From Verrucomicrobia subdivision 3 bacterium UBA693 (GTDB lineage Bacteria; Verrucomicrobiota; Verrucomicrobiia; Limisphaerales; UBA8199): a DNA stretch of 61,835 nt. The position numbers were made by a program, and so were the translations under genes. Every line of letters begins with the position of its first letter. The first letter of the stretch is position 1. Positions 1-7,434 of the stretch are shown here, piece by piece. Under the pieces are notes generated by a model. The model had not been told where the DNA came from and did no database searches. It saw only the letters and a program-made list of their open reading frames with translations. The stretch covers positions 1 through 61,835 of the forward strand of contig DBMR01000072.1 in the NCBI GenBank assembly GCA_002298785.1, given 5' to 3'.

Positions 1-32
1 GGGTTTCCTGTTGGACTAAACCGTGAACAGGC

Positions 33-471
33 TTTTGTCATTTTTGTCACTTATGTCCTTTTGTCAGGAGATGTTTTTGGCGGTCGGGAAACCGGGTATG
101 GTAGCCTTTTGTCACTTTTGTCCTTTTGTCATGTCCGTCAAAAGCCCGGTGTTCTGCTGCTTAAGATGGCAGGAATAGAAGTAAGGAATCATAGATATAT
201 ATATAATAAAGTAGATCTATTCTCCCTGCTTCATGATCGATCATCTTTGAGGGATGGTCATTGAGAATGGAAATTACTGATCTCCCTCCTAAATATTAAT
301 ATCCCAGGTAATCGTAGATAGATTGATGCTTTGACCTGTGAGTCATTGTCACCTTGGATACACCGGTTGACATAACTGACAAAAGTGACAAAAGCCCCTT
401 GGATCTGTAGGCCTTGGCTTCAGGCCATACCCCCGTGGACAAATCTGACATAACTGACAAAAGTGACAGAA
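33..471. repeat. Heptamer array 1 (TTTTGTC / GACAAAA), inverted halves
   Basis: The left half has TTTTGTC at 33, 42, 59, 107, 116 and 124 with a TTATGTC variant at 51, spaced mostly 8-9 bases apart. The right half has the reverse complement GACAAAA at 378, 387 and 456, with variants at 369 (GACATAA), 438 (GACAAAT), 447 (GACATAA) and 465 (GACAGAA). The halves point toward each other across an AT-rich spacer. The same heptamer fills the gap between the RepA-like and primase-like genes about 4 kb away. Short repeats in direct and inverted arrays next to rep genes are typical of initiator-binding iterons. No protein-coding gene is supported in 1-713; a 67-codon reading frame at 61-264 has no recognisable features. 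Confidence 0.75.
131..368. other. AT-rich core between the two halves of array 1, with a 12-bp palindrome
   Basis: The spacer between the two inverted halves contains a run of alternating A and T around 190-212 and a second AT-rich patch around 285-305. A perfect palindrome, ATGATCGATCAT, lies at 233-244, close to the midpoint of the whole array. An AT-rich tract flanked by iterons is what a DNA-unwinding element looks like. That reading is inference from layout; I do not see a canonical DnaA box. Confidence 0.45.
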
Positions 472-525
472 GTCCACGCCGGTGGGCGCCTTCTATCGGC
501 TGGCCCCGGGGGCGTGGACTTCTGT
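466..525. repeat. Perfect 15-bp inverted repeat with 30-base loop
   Basis: ACAGAAGTCCACGCC at 466-480 is matched by its exact reverse complement at 511-525, with a GC-rich 30-base loop. The left arm overlaps the last degenerate heptamer of array 1. No T-run follows on either strand, so it is not an obvious intrinsic terminator. A single-strand origin, a nick or transfer site, or an initiator-binding hairpin are possible roles. The 188 bases from here to the stop codon of the radical SAM gene show no gene or other signal I can name. Confidence 0.6.
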
Positions 526-713
526 AAGGGCATAATCAGCGAGCTGACTCAGCTTCTAACCGGCTCAAAATCTCCAGCTTTCCAGGATCATGCGCGAAGA
601 CGATCCTGAGGATGCGATGGCGGACGCACCCGGTTGGTGCTGAAAGCCTCCAGGTTCAGCGCTGGTAAGTTCGTCATGCGAGGAATTTGAGGTGTGTCCG
701 GTTCCTGGGGTGA

Positions 714-1919
714 TCATGCTGCCCTCCTGCTTGTTGCAGCCGATCCTGCTGAGCTCCCCAGCAGGACAGCGCCGAGGTGCTGGTGATCACGCCACCACCC
801 TGCGGTATCCCGGGTCACATATTGCAGGAAATGGAACTTCTTGGCTGGAACAACCTTGGTGAAGGCCAGGAAGGTATTCCGCGAGTATTGCTCTCTCCGG
901 TCGGTGTTGTGTGAGACCTGAGCCAGAAGTTCCGCCTGCTCGTGATAACCTGCGATTCGAAGCGCGTCATGGGTGGCGGTGAACGACGGACCGCGCACAT
1001 TCACTACCTCGGCCCAAACATCCTCGCAGCGATCCACACGGATGGCTTCGGCTAACCGGGCTGCGTACGCCGCCGGGTCGGCCTGAGGTAGGATAGGACA
1101 GACCATGCCGAAGGTGCGGAGACCACGATCCTGGAGCGTGTGGAGGGCCGCCAGGCGTTTGCTCACGAGGCCTGTGCCCTGTTCTATCGCCTTGGCCACG
1201 CCATCATCGAGGGTTCCGGTCGATAGCCCATAGATCATCCGGTGCTGAAAACGATCCGGGATCAGGTTGGCGATCTTGGCGATGAGCGGGGACTTCGACA
1301 ACAAGCGGATCTGCCAGTGGGTCAATTCGAGGATGGCCAGGCACATCTGGGCTGTCTCGTTGACCAGTTCCATGTTGGCGGCGATGTCCACCAAAGGCGA
1401 CGCATAAATCACCCGGGTATCGGCCGGGTCCAAGTACTTTGCCTTCCCGCGGGGCGTTAGCTGCTTCCGCAACTGCTCCATCGGGCTCTGTCGGCGCACA
1501 ACGATGTCAGAGAATTCAAGCCCGGTTTGCTTAAGGATCTGCTGAATCCATTTGTTCTTGAGCAGCAGGGTCGTCACGTAGCAGAAAGTGCAACTGAAGG
1601 CACACGCGCTCCCGGCCGTGAAGGTGAAGCCATCGCACAACAGTTTGTGGCTGAAGCCGCTCTTCAGGTTGAGGACTGTAGTGCTCGGCACTACAAACAC
1701 TGGCTTGCCGCTGATGAAATCGACCGGCTTGAGCTTCTCAAGTATCGCGGTTCTCCGTGCCAACGCTTTTTCGCTCCGTCCCGGAACGGTGACCTGGGGA
1801 TTCAGGCTTTGGCGAAGTTTATCGCCGCCGTTCCCAGGTTTTTTAGTGGTTAGATTCGAATCCTTTTTCATAATTGATTTCCCGATATTGTGTTTCTCGT
1901 CTGCCATTTCTGTGGTCAC
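714..1919 (-). CDS. Spore-photoproduct-lyase-family radical SAM protein
   Basis: This 401-residue protein carries the radical SAM cluster motif CxxxCxxC (Cys106, Cys110, Cys113, in the context ACAFSCTFCYV), which binds the [4Fe-4S] cluster that cleaves S-adenosylmethionine. The surrounding sequence resembles the SPL / 'DNA repair photolyase' branch, some members of which repair thymine spore photoproduct; others are uncharacterised. The first 60 or so residues are basic, Lys-rich and probably flexible. The GTG start directly follows the stop of the upstream gene; an ATG four codons in (1907) is an alternative. It is the last gene of the island's minus-strand chain, so it looks like cargo or an accessory replication or repair function. 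The substrate cannot be deduced from sequence. Confidence 0.8.
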   Translation of the reverse strand: MTTEMADEKHNIGKSIMKKDSNLTTKKPGNGGDKLRQSLNPQVTVPGRSEKALARRTAILEKLKPVDFISGKPVFVVPSTTVLNLKSGFSHKLLCDGFTFTAGSACAFSCTFCYVTTLLLKNKWIQQILKQTGLEFSDIVVRRQSPMEQLRKQLTPRGKAKYLDPADTRVIYASPLVDIAANMELVNETAQMCLAILELTHWQIRLLSKSPLIAKIANLIPDRFQHRMIYGLSTGTLDDGVAKAIEQGTGLVSKRLAALHTLQDRGLRTFGMVCPILPQADPAAYAARLAEAIRVDRCEDVWAEVVNVRGPSFTATHDALRIAGYHEQAELLAQVSHNTDRREQYSRNTFLAFTKVVPAKKFHFLQYVTRDTAGWWRDHQHLGAVLLGSSAGSAATSRRAA

Positions 1920-2618
1920 TCAGCTTGCCAACTTGTCCAGGATCTCCATCTTCACCGGGTCATTCGCGAAAACCGTTCGGAGTGTCGCCAGAGATTCCTC
2001 GAGCACTTTCCGGGTTTCGTTACGGAAAGTCGACCGGGCGCAAGCCTTCGCCAAGGACTCGGAGTTGAGATGCCGGATGTCTATTTCCCATTCGAGCCCG
2101 GTTTTCTTAGTAATGATCCCCGCATTGTACAGCGTCTTGCGCCAGATCTTGAACAATGCCCAATAATCCTCGGTGGGAGAGCGGTGAGTTCCCTCGCCCA
2201 GCAGAGTGGCCATGATACCGGCCACGGTTAACCCAGGTGGCTGCGCTGTGGCCTGTACCGGCGTTGCATCAGCATTCGGTTCCGCCGCAACCGTGGACGA
2301 CGAGGAACCAGCGACCAGGTTCTTGCTGGTTGGAGTTGGAACTGGCGATGGCACCCCAGGGTGGTGGCCAGCCTGCGGTACGTGCGTCATGAGCGGCTTC
2401 AAACCCGATGGCGGCGGTGGCAGCGGCGAGGCAGGGTTGGCCCACGCCGGCAGGGACGCTGGCGGCCTTAGCGGCGAATAGTCCGGGATCAGCGGTATGG
2501 TGGGTAGAGCAAACTTCTGGGCGTCTGGCGCCATCGAGTTGGTGCTGGGACTGGTTGCTTGGGGAGGTGAGCCATTGTATCCAGACGGACACTGGCTCGG
2601 CTTTTTATTCGATCTCAT
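1920..2618 (-). CDS. Proline-rich island protein of unknown function
   Basis: I do not recognise this 232-residue protein. Roughly its first 120 residues are rich in Pro, Ser and Ala, likely disordered. The last 85 or so residues look folded and helical, with Trp and charged positions (around EDYWALFKIWRKTLY). The start at 2618 was chosen because a purine-rich AAGGA lies six bases upstream; an in-frame start at 2786 is possible but would run into a region shared with the preceding gene. It overlaps the end of the 107-codon gene by 14 bases and abuts the radical SAM gene, so the three are probably cotranslated. A disordered arm plus a small folded domain would suit a DNA- or protein-binding accessory factor, but that is only a guess. 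Confidence 0.6.
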   Translation of the reverse strand: MRSNKKPSQCPSGYNGSPPQATSPSTNSMAPDAQKFALPTIPLIPDYSPLRPPASLPAWANPASPLPPPPSGLKPLMTHVPQAGHHPGVPSPVPTPTSKNLVAGSSSSTVAAEPNADATPVQATAQPPGLTVAGIMATLLGEGTHRSPTEDYWALFKIWRKTLYNAGIITKKTGLEWEIDIRHLNSESLAKACARSTFRNETRKVLEESLATLRTVFANDPVKMEILDKLAS

Positions 2619-2928
2619 TGGTATCCTTTTTGGTGTTCGGCGCGGCGATGAATTGCCATCCGTTTTGAGGTGGCACCAGGTTGACTCGTGGCGCCGGTTC
2701 GCGAGCCAGTCTGGAAATTTGAGTCGTGGACCAAGGGATCTGCACTTGAGTTTCTGGGAGCGGTGGCAGGCTGGCAAAAGGCTCAAGTATCCTCGGTTCG
2801 GCCGACGAAACTTCAGTCGGTGGCATTGATGATCGATGGTGTCGGTTCGTACCGAGCGGCCAACTCGTCCTTTTTACAGTGCGGCAAGCTCCAGGCGGGT
2901 AGTTCGTGGTCATAGCCTTGGTGGTCAC
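2605..2928 (-). CDS. Small hypothetical protein coupled to the primase-like gene
   Basis: This 107-residue protein has no family I recognise. It is Pro-, Arg- and Ser-rich with no membrane segment or signal peptide. Its GTG start overlaps the stop of the primase-like gene as GTGA (2925-2928), and its end overlaps the start of the next gene by 14 bases. That arrangement, rather than composition, is the reason to believe it is translated. An ATG five codons downstream (2913) is an alternative start. Because it shares its last bases with the proline-rich gene in another frame, either or both could be partly misassigned. Confidence 0.45.
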   Translation of the reverse strand: MTTKAMTTNYPPGACRTVKRTSWPLGTNRHHRSSMPPTEVSSAEPRILEPFASLPPLPETQVQIPWSTTQISRLAREPAPRVNLVPPQNGWQFIAAPNTKKDTNEIE

Positions 2929-4133
2929 AGCAAGCCGAGTGGAGCAAGGGTTGAAACTCGAAAAACAGCAGCATCGGCTGCAGACATTTCGCCAGCGTCT
3001 TTGAATCGCGCTGGCACCTTGATTTCATACACCGGGCGCATGGCGCCAACCCATTGACCGATATACGGCATTAGCTTGGAGCCAGCTATGTCATTATCCG
3101 GGCAAACCAGAAGAACGTCGAAGGCTTCAGACAGCATTTCGCACTGCTTCTCCGAGGCGACCTTTCCGCAGATGGCAACTGCCGGGGAACCTAACCTGGC
3201 GCTATCGAGCGGACCTTCAGAGACGATAACGAAGCGCTTCTTGCCAGCCCGATACAGACGGTTCCACTTCATTGCCGCGTCGTATCCCATCACACATGAA
3301 TTACGACGCATACCACGGGCACTGAGATATTTGGATGGCTCGAACTCTTCCCAACCTTCGCGACGAACCCACGGGCACTCCGGCGTTTCACGGGTCTCTA
3401 TCGTCAGCCAAGCTTGGCGGCCGGGGTGATAGTAGTAATGTGCCTGCTCATCCTGGACATCCAGGATGCGAGCCTGCCAGCCAACCCTAACCCCATTCTG
3501 CAGGATGTAGAGGACGAGACGCCCTCCGGGACTGTCGATGAAACCGCCAGTCAGTTTGCGGTACTTCAGATCCTTCCGGTCCTCGTAGCAGTAACACGCG
3601 GCAAACTGAGCTTCCAGCGCAGCTGGATCGAAGTTCCGGGAGCGCAGGTAGTAAATACATGGATGGTCCTCCGGCAGCCCGGTCAAGGGCACGGTCAGCC
3701 CCGGGCCTTTGGGCACCGTGTTGCCGTGTTCGTCCGTTTCCAGGTAGTCTTCCCGGATCAGGAGTTGATCCCTGATCTTGGGTGGCCCCGTAGAGTATCC
3801 GCGCTTCTCCAGTGGCTCCCACATGGTCAAGGCGTCGATCTCGAAGACCTGGCCGGTCTTCATGCACTGGGCTGCCCGGTTGTGGCCTTGAGCCCAGCGA
3901 TCCAGGTTGATCGCCAGGTGCTTCTTCCATGTCTCCGGCTCCCCGTCCTCCTGAAGACACTCCGGGCAAGTGATATAGGCGTGCACGCCATTCACTTCCC
4001 GTGCCAGGCGAATGTCGCCATGCCGGGTCATCAGCGCCTCTACCAGGGCTTGCTGTTCCGGGGTCAAAGTGGCTGGCGCCGAGGAGGTCCGGGTGATTAA
4101 CATTTGTGCGGCGGCGCGAGAGATTCTGCTCAT
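2925..4133 (-). CDS. Toprim-domain primase-like replication protein
   Basis: The 402-residue protein has an N-terminal Cys-rich patch (CPEC at 56-59, further Cys at 90) that could be a degraded CHC2-type zinc finger. A C-terminal Toprim fold follows: a conserved Glu in VSEGPLD (about Glu306) and the acidic pair in CPDND (about Asp346/348), the metal-binding residues of DnaG-type primases. It lacks a helicase domain; the neighbouring RepA-like ATPase could supply it, as in many phage and plasmid replication modules. The ATG at 4133 was preferred because a longer frame to 4526 would run through the heptamer array; an internal ATG at 4103 is also possible. The upstream array suggests that expression and replication initiation are linked. 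Confidence 0.75.
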   Translation of the reverse strand: MSRISRAAAQMLITRTSSAPATLTPEQQALVEALMTRHGDIRLAREVNGVHAYITCPECLQEDGEPETWKKHLAINLDRWAQGHNRAAQCMKTGQVFEIDALTMWEPLEKRGYSTGPPKIRDQLLIREDYLETDEHGNTVPKGPGLTVPLTGLPEDHPCIYYLRSRNFDPAALEAQFAACYCYEDRKDLKYRKLTGGFIDSPGGRLVLYILQNGVRVGWQARILDVQDEQAHYYYHPGRQAWLTIETRETPECPWVRREGWEEFEPSKYLSARGMRRNSCVMGYDAAMKWNRLYRAGKKRFVIVSEGPLDSARLGSPAVAICGKVASEKQCEMLSEAFDVLLVCPDNDIAGSKLMPYIGQWVGAMRPVYEIKVPARFKDAGEMSAADAAVFRVSTLAPLGLL

Positions 4134-4334
4134 TTTAAGTATGCGTGCTGGAAGTGCGGTTTGAGACTGCGCACCCTGCCACCGGGATGCGGGTGGGTGT
4201 ATCAGATACGTAAAAGCCTGTAGATCTCTGTCCCGGGAAAAAAGGTGAAGGACCAGAATCGACCTCTTGTGGAATACACCGGAAACTGGGTTGGTTCCTT
4301 CTGTCCCGGAATAGGTTGAATAATGCCGATTTAG

Positions 4335-4587
4335 TTTTGTCCTTTCGTCCTTCTGTCCTTTTGTCCAGGCATGATGCCCATGGTTCCCCGGGAATAGTCG
4401 TAGGAATTGTGAATGTACTTTTGTCCATTTTGTCTTTTCTACCTTTTGTCCTTTTGTCACGGGACATAAGGACAAAAGACAAATGTCGATTACCCGGACA
4501 AAAGGGGATATTGGACAAAAGGACAAAAGACAAAACCCTATCTCCCGGACAAAAGCCCTCGACAGCTATAAGGACAAAAGGACAAAA
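4335..4587. repeat. Heptamer array 2 between the RepA-like and primase-like genes
   Basis: TTTTGTC occurs at 4335, 4359, 4419, 4428, 4444 and 4452, with variants at 4343 (TTTCGTC) and 4351 (TTCTGTC). The reverse complement GACAAAA occurs at 4471, 4497, 4514, 4522, 4529, 4548, 4573 and 4581, with variants at 4463 (GACATAA) and 4479 (GACAAAT). The switch of orientation is abrupt, at about 4460, giving a large imperfect dyad. The array stops three bases from the RepA-like stop codon at 4590. It leaves about 200 bases to the primase-like start at 4133, a stretch in which I see nothing further. The likely role is an initiator-binding origin and/or operator; the binding protein is not known. Confidence 0.8.
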
Positions 4588-4589
4588 GG

Positions 4590-6245
4590 TCATAATGATG
4601 CTGGTGGCTGAAGCTTGGTTTCCCGGACCTTGTAAAGCTTGGTTTGCGGGTCAAAATCCAATTTGGAGTTTGCCCGGTCGAATGCCCGGTCTGCAGTTTT
4701 CTTTGAGCAGTCAGCAAGTTCGCAGATCTTGGTGACCAACTCAGTTTTGGACAAAGGCCGGTCCCGACAGAGGTCAATAACCTGCTCCGAAGTGATCGCT
4801 ACCGGCCGGCCGGTCCTACGCTGCATAGCCTCTTCCCAGGCTTCCACGTCGAAGTCCGGATCGATTTCATAAACCAAACGCTCATTTAGCTTCACCGCGA
4901 ACGGCTGGAAGTGCGGACCGTCATTGCTTTTGCCGCATGCGATGATCAGCTTGGAATTGTCCGGTACGGCAGGAGCCACATTGAGTTGCCCCCGGACGTA
5001 GCCGTAGAGAGCTTTGGAGTTTCGGCCGAAGCTAGCCTTGTCGAAACCTACCGCGCTTGCGGCCGCCTCCCGCCCGGTGCGAGCATGGTGAATGACCAGC
5101 AAACTGCGGCGAGGATCACCGCGCCTACAAATGCGAGATAGGGTGTGGAGGGTGGCGATCATGCCGTCATCCTTGTCCAGATTTCCGACACCAAAATCAC
5201 GCAACGGATCGATCACAATGACGTCAGCCCTAGTGTCCTGGATCAGCCTGGAAACCCTGGTGACCGCCTCCGGGTTGCTTAACATCACCACGCCGTCCAG
5301 TTCGTTTTCGAGCGAGTGGAACACGACTTGGCGGTTGAACCGGCTAACATCACCAGGCGCCAGCAGGCGAATCATAGAATGGAGCTCCCGTTTCAAGCGG
5401 CGGTTCGAGTTTTCAGTCTGCAAAAACAACCACCGCAGGCCCCTTCCTCTCGTGGTCATCCCTAAAAACGTCAGTCCGCCCACGACGCAAACGGCCATTT
5501 GCAGCGCCAGTCGGGACTTGCCAACTCCACCGGGGCCGAGCAGGGCAAGCATCTGACCCCTGGACCAAAAGTTATCGCCAAGGATCGTGTCGTTCGGATC
5601 AAATTCCATGGCCATGATTTCAACGAACGTACGGGCGCTCAATTGGGAGCGCCCGGTGTGGATCGCGTCTCGAATCATCTGGGTCGCCTGCTCTAAATCC
5701 TCCAAACGGGGGGTGTGGCCTAGCACGCCTGGCTGAAGCCGTCGGACCTGGTACTCGCTGGCGCGTTCATCCAGCCAGCGACGGAAATTGGGATCTTCTG
5801 GCAGAGTATCAAATAGGCTCTCGTCAATCGGGATTTCGCTGATATCGGGCAAGAGCCACTCAGCGATCGCCTTGGCACGCTCCTCGGTCAAACCCGGGCC
5901 ACCGGAAGGCGCGATCGCATGCGACAAAAGCAATTCGACTTCGTTGAACGAAAGCTCCATGTCTTGGGCGTCGCTGCCCGGGGTGGTTTCCCAATGCCGC
6001 GCCACGAGCCCGTAGATCTCGTTATAGTCCGGTTGCTCGAAGTCCGGGCGACGCGCCCGTCCATCCGGCAGCACCGGGCAGACGAACGTTTTCATTTTGT
6101 GGTAGAAGGATGAGGACTTGATGTCCATCAACAGCAATCGATGCTCCAGAGCCTTCCGGCTTTTCTGGTAGTTGCCCTCGGCGTGGACGCGTTCAGGATC
6201 GGCTTTGGCGTTGACCCCGGTGTATGGATGTGGTACTGTTATCAT
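4590..6245 (-). CDS. RepA-like P-loop ATPase / replicative helicase-type protein
   Basis: This 551-residue protein contains a Walker A motif GPGGVGKS (237-244) after an extended N-terminal region, and a Walker B strand VIVIDPLRD (around 342-350). This is the layout of the RecA-fold RepA/AAA_25 group of plasmid and phage helicases. A conserved 'TENS' segment after the first strands and a HHARTG-type segment fit the same fold. The last 70 or so residues look like a winged-helix domain (SEQVIDLC ... LSKTELVTKI ... KKTADRAFDR), suitable for binding DNA. It is the main candidate to bind the adjacent heptamer array and unwind the origin. The N-terminal 200 residues are unassigned. Confidence 0.8.
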   Translation of the reverse strand: MITVPHPYTGVNAKADPERVHAEGNYQKSRKALEHRLLLMDIKSSSFYHKMKTFVCPVLPDGRARRPDFEQPDYNEIYGLVARHWETTPGSDAQDMELSFNEVELLLSHAIAPSGGPGLTEERAKAIAEWLLPDISEIPIDESLFDTLPEDPNFRRWLDERASEYQVRRLQPGVLGHTPRLEDLEQATQMIRDAIHTGRSQLSARTFVEIMAMEFDPNDTILGDNFWSRGQMLALLGPGGVGKSRLALQMAVCVVGGLTFLGMTTRGRGLRWLFLQTENSNRRLKRELHSMIRLLAPGDVSRFNRQVVFHSLENELDGVVMLSNPEAVTRVSRLIQDTRADVIVIDPLRDFGVGNLDKDDGMIATLHTLSRICRRGDPRRSLLVIHHARTGREAAASAVGFDKASFGRNSKALYGYVRGQLNVAPAVPDNSKLIIACGKSNDGPHFQPFAVKLNERLVYEIDPDFDVEAWEEAMQRRTGRPVAITSEQVIDLCRDRPLSKTELVTKICELADCSKKTADRAFDRANSKLDFDPQTKLYKVRETKLQPPASL

Positions 6246-6294
6246 GAGTTAGTAGTGGATCTTTGCCAGCACGTATCATTGCCGGCGTAAATTT

Positions 6295-6328
6295 GAGCCG
6301 GCCCGGGTTTAGCGACCCAGGCCGGCTC
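6295..6328. terminator. Strong hairpin between the 195-residue gene and the RepA-like gene
   Basis: GAGCCGGCC (6295-6303) pairs with GGCCGGCTC (6320-6328); after one mismatch, GGGT/ACCC extends the stem over a six-base loop. TTTT follows on the plus strand, so it would work as an intrinsic terminator for plus-strand (antisense) transcription. On the minus strand, which carries the genes, the following bases are AAATTT, less convincing as a terminator. It may instead act as a 5' leader structure of the RepA-like mRNA. Confidence 0.45.
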
Positions 6329-6341
6329 TTTTCCCTTGAGT

Positions 6342-6929
6342 TTAAGATGCCTTTTTCCACCCCGGTTGTTTCGGTAGGAAGACGCGCCGGAAATCGGGTC
6401 CGTGTTCAGGAAGCTCCTGCGAATACCCGAATTCGATGGCTGCAAGGTTCTCGTCGCAAGGCGCAAAGTCATCGTGCTCGCAGACCATCGCCTCGAGGAG
6501 CCACAGGGTCGCCGAAACCAGCCAATCGCCGAGATCCGCGAGTGGGAACAGCCAGTTGAGGTCGCGGTTTGCCGAATAGACTGCGGTAACCCGGATATAT
6601 TCCGAGTAAGCGTGCCTGCACGCTGCCAGTTCGTCCAGCAAGCGCTCCAGGTACTCCTGCGATGGTGCTGATTCCCGGACGGCCGTTTCCGTCATGTCGA
6701 TCAGCTCCGGGACCGTGATCTGGACGTTGGGATCGACGTCGCGCCCGTAATAGTGCAGCGCATGTCGCAATACCTCGGACATGTCCCAGGTCGCGCAGAG
6801 GTTGCGGAAGTGCAAAGCGGGAAGGTCCCAATCCTCGCCCAGGATTTCCATTACTGCCTGCACATCCTTCTCAGCGCCCCAGTTGTGGTGACTCGGTATC
6901 TCAACCGGCATTAGTTCATGAGTGATCAT
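6342..6929 (-). CDS. Hypothetical island protein, 195 residues
   Basis: I do not recognise a family. The protein is acidic and rich in Trp, His, Leu and Glu, with several predicted amphipathic helices and no signal peptide or transmembrane segment. Only five cysteines are present and they are not arranged as a zinc site. It sits between the excisionase-like HTH gene and the RepA-like gene on the same strand, so it probably belongs to the same transcription unit, with a hairpin separating it from the RepA-like start. A role in control of replication or copy number would fit the position, but nothing in the sequence proves it. Confidence 0.6.
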   Translation of the reverse strand: MITHELMPVEIPSHHNWGAEKDVQAVMEILGEDWDLPALHFRNLCATWDMSEVLRHALHYYGRDVDPNVQITVPELIDMTETAVRESAPSQEYLERLLDELAACRHAYSEYIRVTAVYSANRDLNWLFPLADLGDWLVSATLWLLEAMVCEHDDFAPCDENLAAIEFGYSQELPEHGPDFRRVFLPKQPGWKKAS

Positions 6930-7018
6930 TTCTTTAGTTTTCGTTTTCCAGCCTGTTAGTTAGCTCCCGGGCTGGGTTCGGGAAAAGGTTGATAATGCAG
7001 ACGATTTCAGTTTGTTCA

Positions 7019-7291
7019 TCATCCTACAGTCTGGTGGCTGGGATGGTCAGAATGCCTCACATCCGCGCTGGCGACTTTGGCAAATTCGCCGGCTGCGGCC
7101 CGGAGCTCGAATTCCCGCTGTTGCTGCGCCGAAAGGTAGTGTTTGCCGGCAATGATGGTCGTTTTGAGCCATCCGCGTTTTCGCCAGCGGTAGCCGGTCG
7201 TCTCCGAACGGCCTAAGCGGTTCAGCCAAGTATTCAAAGCGACCCAGTCTTGCTGGGCGGCATTCGCATCGTTTGTATTCTGATCTTTCAT
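7019..7291 (-). CDS. Small excisionase-like helix-turn-helix protein
   Basis: The 90-residue protein contains a central segment of the MerR/excisionase-like HTH type: WLNRLGRSETTGYRWRKRGWLKT, here split as a helix, a turn and a recognition helix with Trp and Arg, followed by a short wing (IIAGKHYLS). Such proteins bind DNA near integrase att sites as recombination directionality factors, or regulate the element. Its ATG overlaps the stop of the small Cys-rich gene as ATGA (7288-7291). Proximity to the recombinase gene supports an excisionase or regulator role. Its target site is unknown. Confidence 0.6.
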   Translation of the reverse strand: MKDQNTNDANAAQQDWVALNTWLNRLGRSETTGYRWRKRGWLKTTIIAGKHYLSAQQQREFELRAAAGEFAKVASADVRHSDHPSHQTVG

Positions 7292-7434
7292 AGGGCGTCA
7301 CGACGTTGCGTGCACCCTTGTAGCAGATCATGCAGCGGACATTCTTGGCAGGGGCAGACGAAGTCGCAGATTGCGCAGATCCCATCGGTAAATTGCGCTG
7401 GCATTTCCTGGGTCAAGTGAGCAAGTTGAGGCAT
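7288..7434 (-). CDS. Small Cys-rich protein, possible zinc-binding
   Basis: A 48-residue frame starting at 7434 contains the cluster CAICDFVCPCQEC plus one more Cys, a spacing that could hold zinc or another metal. The reading frame stays open to 7524, so the true start could be 7476 or earlier. Its stop overlaps the HTH start as ATGA, which is typical of coupled genes in this island. Its start shares the four bases CATG with the divergent HTH_29/IS630-like gene. The call rests on these overlaps and on the Cys pattern, with no recognised homologue. Confidence 0.4.
   Translation of the reverse strand: MPQLAHLTQEMPAQFTDGICAICDFVCPCQECPLHDLLQGCTQRRDAL

Noticed and set aside
61..264. 67-codon reading frame inside heptamer array 1
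   Set aside because: No motif, no ribosome-binding site, and most of it consists of the repeats and the AT-rich tract.
1..4600. Repeat arrays as CRISPR
   Set aside because: Units are 7 bases with 1-2 base spacers and occur in both orientations. There are no unique spacers of 25-40 bases and no cas genes.
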